NCBI RefSeq assembly: GCF_000482545.1
Contig: NZ_KI519455.1
Coordinates: forward strand, 558,001 to 622,000
Source: Arthrobacter sp. 35W
Lineage (GTDB): Bacteria > Actinomycetota > Actinomycetes > Actinomycetales > Micrococcaceae
Direction of reading: 5' to 3'
DNA: 64,000 nucleotides
The notes below the pieces were generated by a model. That model ran no database searches and was not told the DNA's origin. It was given only the letters and a program-made list of their open reading frames with translations. The translations under genes were made by a program, and so were the position numbers. Positions 63,563 through 64,000 of this stretch are shown piece after piece (positions within the stretch are counted from its first letter, which is position 1; each line of letters starts with the position of its first letter).

Positions 63563-63606
63563 ACTGTGCATCAAAATTCATGTCCTGTCAAAGGTTTGTT
63601 CTGACA
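63563..63606 (-). promoter_or_regulatory. iolC promoter with two GntR motifs
   Basis: -35 TTGACA (minus strand, 63586-63591) and -10 CACAGT (63563-63568), 17 bp apart. Motif copies are TGTCCTGTCA (63581-63590), overlapping the -35, and TTTGTTCTGACA (63595-63606) just upstream. Confidence 0.6.
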
Positions 63607-63679
63607 TATTTACAACTTTATGAATCTGGCTTCGCGCGCCCCGAGGGACAGGTGCGGACCACCCTGCGAGTGGCGCCCC

Positions 63680-64000
63680 CTAGCTCTTGTGTCGGCGGGG
63701 AACGGCCAGCTCTCCGGTCACGTATTGGGCCCGCCCGTAGCCGAAGGACCAGTCGCCGGCGGTGTTTTCCACATAGCCCACAAACACGTCCTCGCCGGCA
63801 ATGCCAACGGCGGCCAAATTCGCCGATATGGCGGCAAAAAGCGATTGCTTGGCCTCCTGCGAACGCCCCTCCTGGGTGAAGATCTGGATCATGACAACGC
63901 CGGCGGTGCGCTCGAACCCCAGCCCGGCATCCTGGGCAACAATCTGCCCCGCACGGTGCTCGGTCAGGATGTGGAAGTAGTCCCTTTCCGGGATGCCATA
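63680..64000 (-). CDS. Tautomerase family protein (5' end outside window)
   Basis: The visible 106 residues run to the window edge and continue beyond it. The motif YFHILTEHRAGQIVAQDAGLGFERTAGVVMIQIF and RSQEAKQSLFAAI are typical of the Tautomerase_2/MIF-like group, and the catalytic Pro1 is off the window. A Met at 63892 would give only a fragment, so the true start is outside. Separate from the iol operon; divergent-type spacing is not seen, as both read leftward. Confidence 0.72.
   Translation of the reverse strand, partial: YGIPERDYFHILTEHRAGQIVAQDAGLGFERTAGVVMIQIFTQEGRSQEAKQSLFAAISANLAAVGIAGEDVFVGYVENTAGDWSFGYGRAQYVTGELAVPRRHKS

Overview
This 64 kb window is a high-GC, gene-dense chromosomal segment of an actinobacterium. 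It is most likely Arthrobacter or a close Micrococcaceae relative. The evidence is the C50-carotenoid operon with heterodimeric cyclase subunits, the actinobacterial Tad locus (Ssd-TadA-TadB-TadC-DUF4244-TadE-TadG-like), a MarP-type CvpA-protease, a Crp/GlxR-type regulator, frequent GTG starts and the many ATGA/GTGA stop-start overlaps. I see no rRNA, tRNA, CRISPR, prophage, insertion sequence or replication origin.

Layout. 0-13.4 kb: GNAT acetyltransferase, MrfA/Hrq1-like helicase, Tad pilus/secretion operon (minus strand), a family-A DNA polymerase without 5' nuclease, CoA-type Nudix hydrolase, endonuclease III and a large disordered membrane protein. 13.9-15.9 kb: acetyl-CoA synthetase. 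16-23.3 kb: a CUT1 sugar ABC importer without its own ATPase, DeoR and LacI regulators, a Gfo/Idh/MocA oxidoreductase and type II dehydroquinase. 23.3-25.5 kb: MarP-like protease and crp. 25.5-33.7 kb: carotenoid operon crtE-B-I-Ye-Yf-Eb, divergent idi, a MarR regulator and a fused NAD(P)-binding/SRPBCC protein. 33.6-38.5 kb: Nudix, RidA, a DUF4177 mini-gene, a class A penicillin-binding protein and a metallophosphoesterase. 38.6-63.5 kb: a large polyol/inositol catabolic region. 63.7 kb to the edge: a tautomerase cut by the window end.

The inositol region is the most interesting part. A GntR/UTRA regulator (IolR-like) sits with iolB. The remaining core pathway (iolC, an aldolase, iolD, iolA, iolE, iolG, iolH and an IolT-like permease) runs leftward from 63.4 kb. 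Between them lie a CUT2 ABC importer, three LacI regulators, several more Gfo/Idh/MocA dehydrogenases and TIM-barrel isomerases. By eye I find a shared DNA motif, TGTnCTGWCA (W = A or T), at five promoters. It overlaps or adjoins good -35/-10 elements at the GntR gene, iolG/lacI, the ABC importer, a gfo operon and iolC. Near-consensus Crp sites occur at three sugar/inositol promoters, and LacI-type CG-centred palindromes lie beside individual LacI genes. Together these suggest a layered regulon: a GntR repressor for the whole inositol system, LacI proteins for sub-operons, and Crp for global control.

The other notable architecture is the set of long, nearly perfect hairpins (15-32 bp stems) at many gene ends. 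Several have nested inner stems. They probably act as terminators, and some may belong to dispersed palindromic repeat families.
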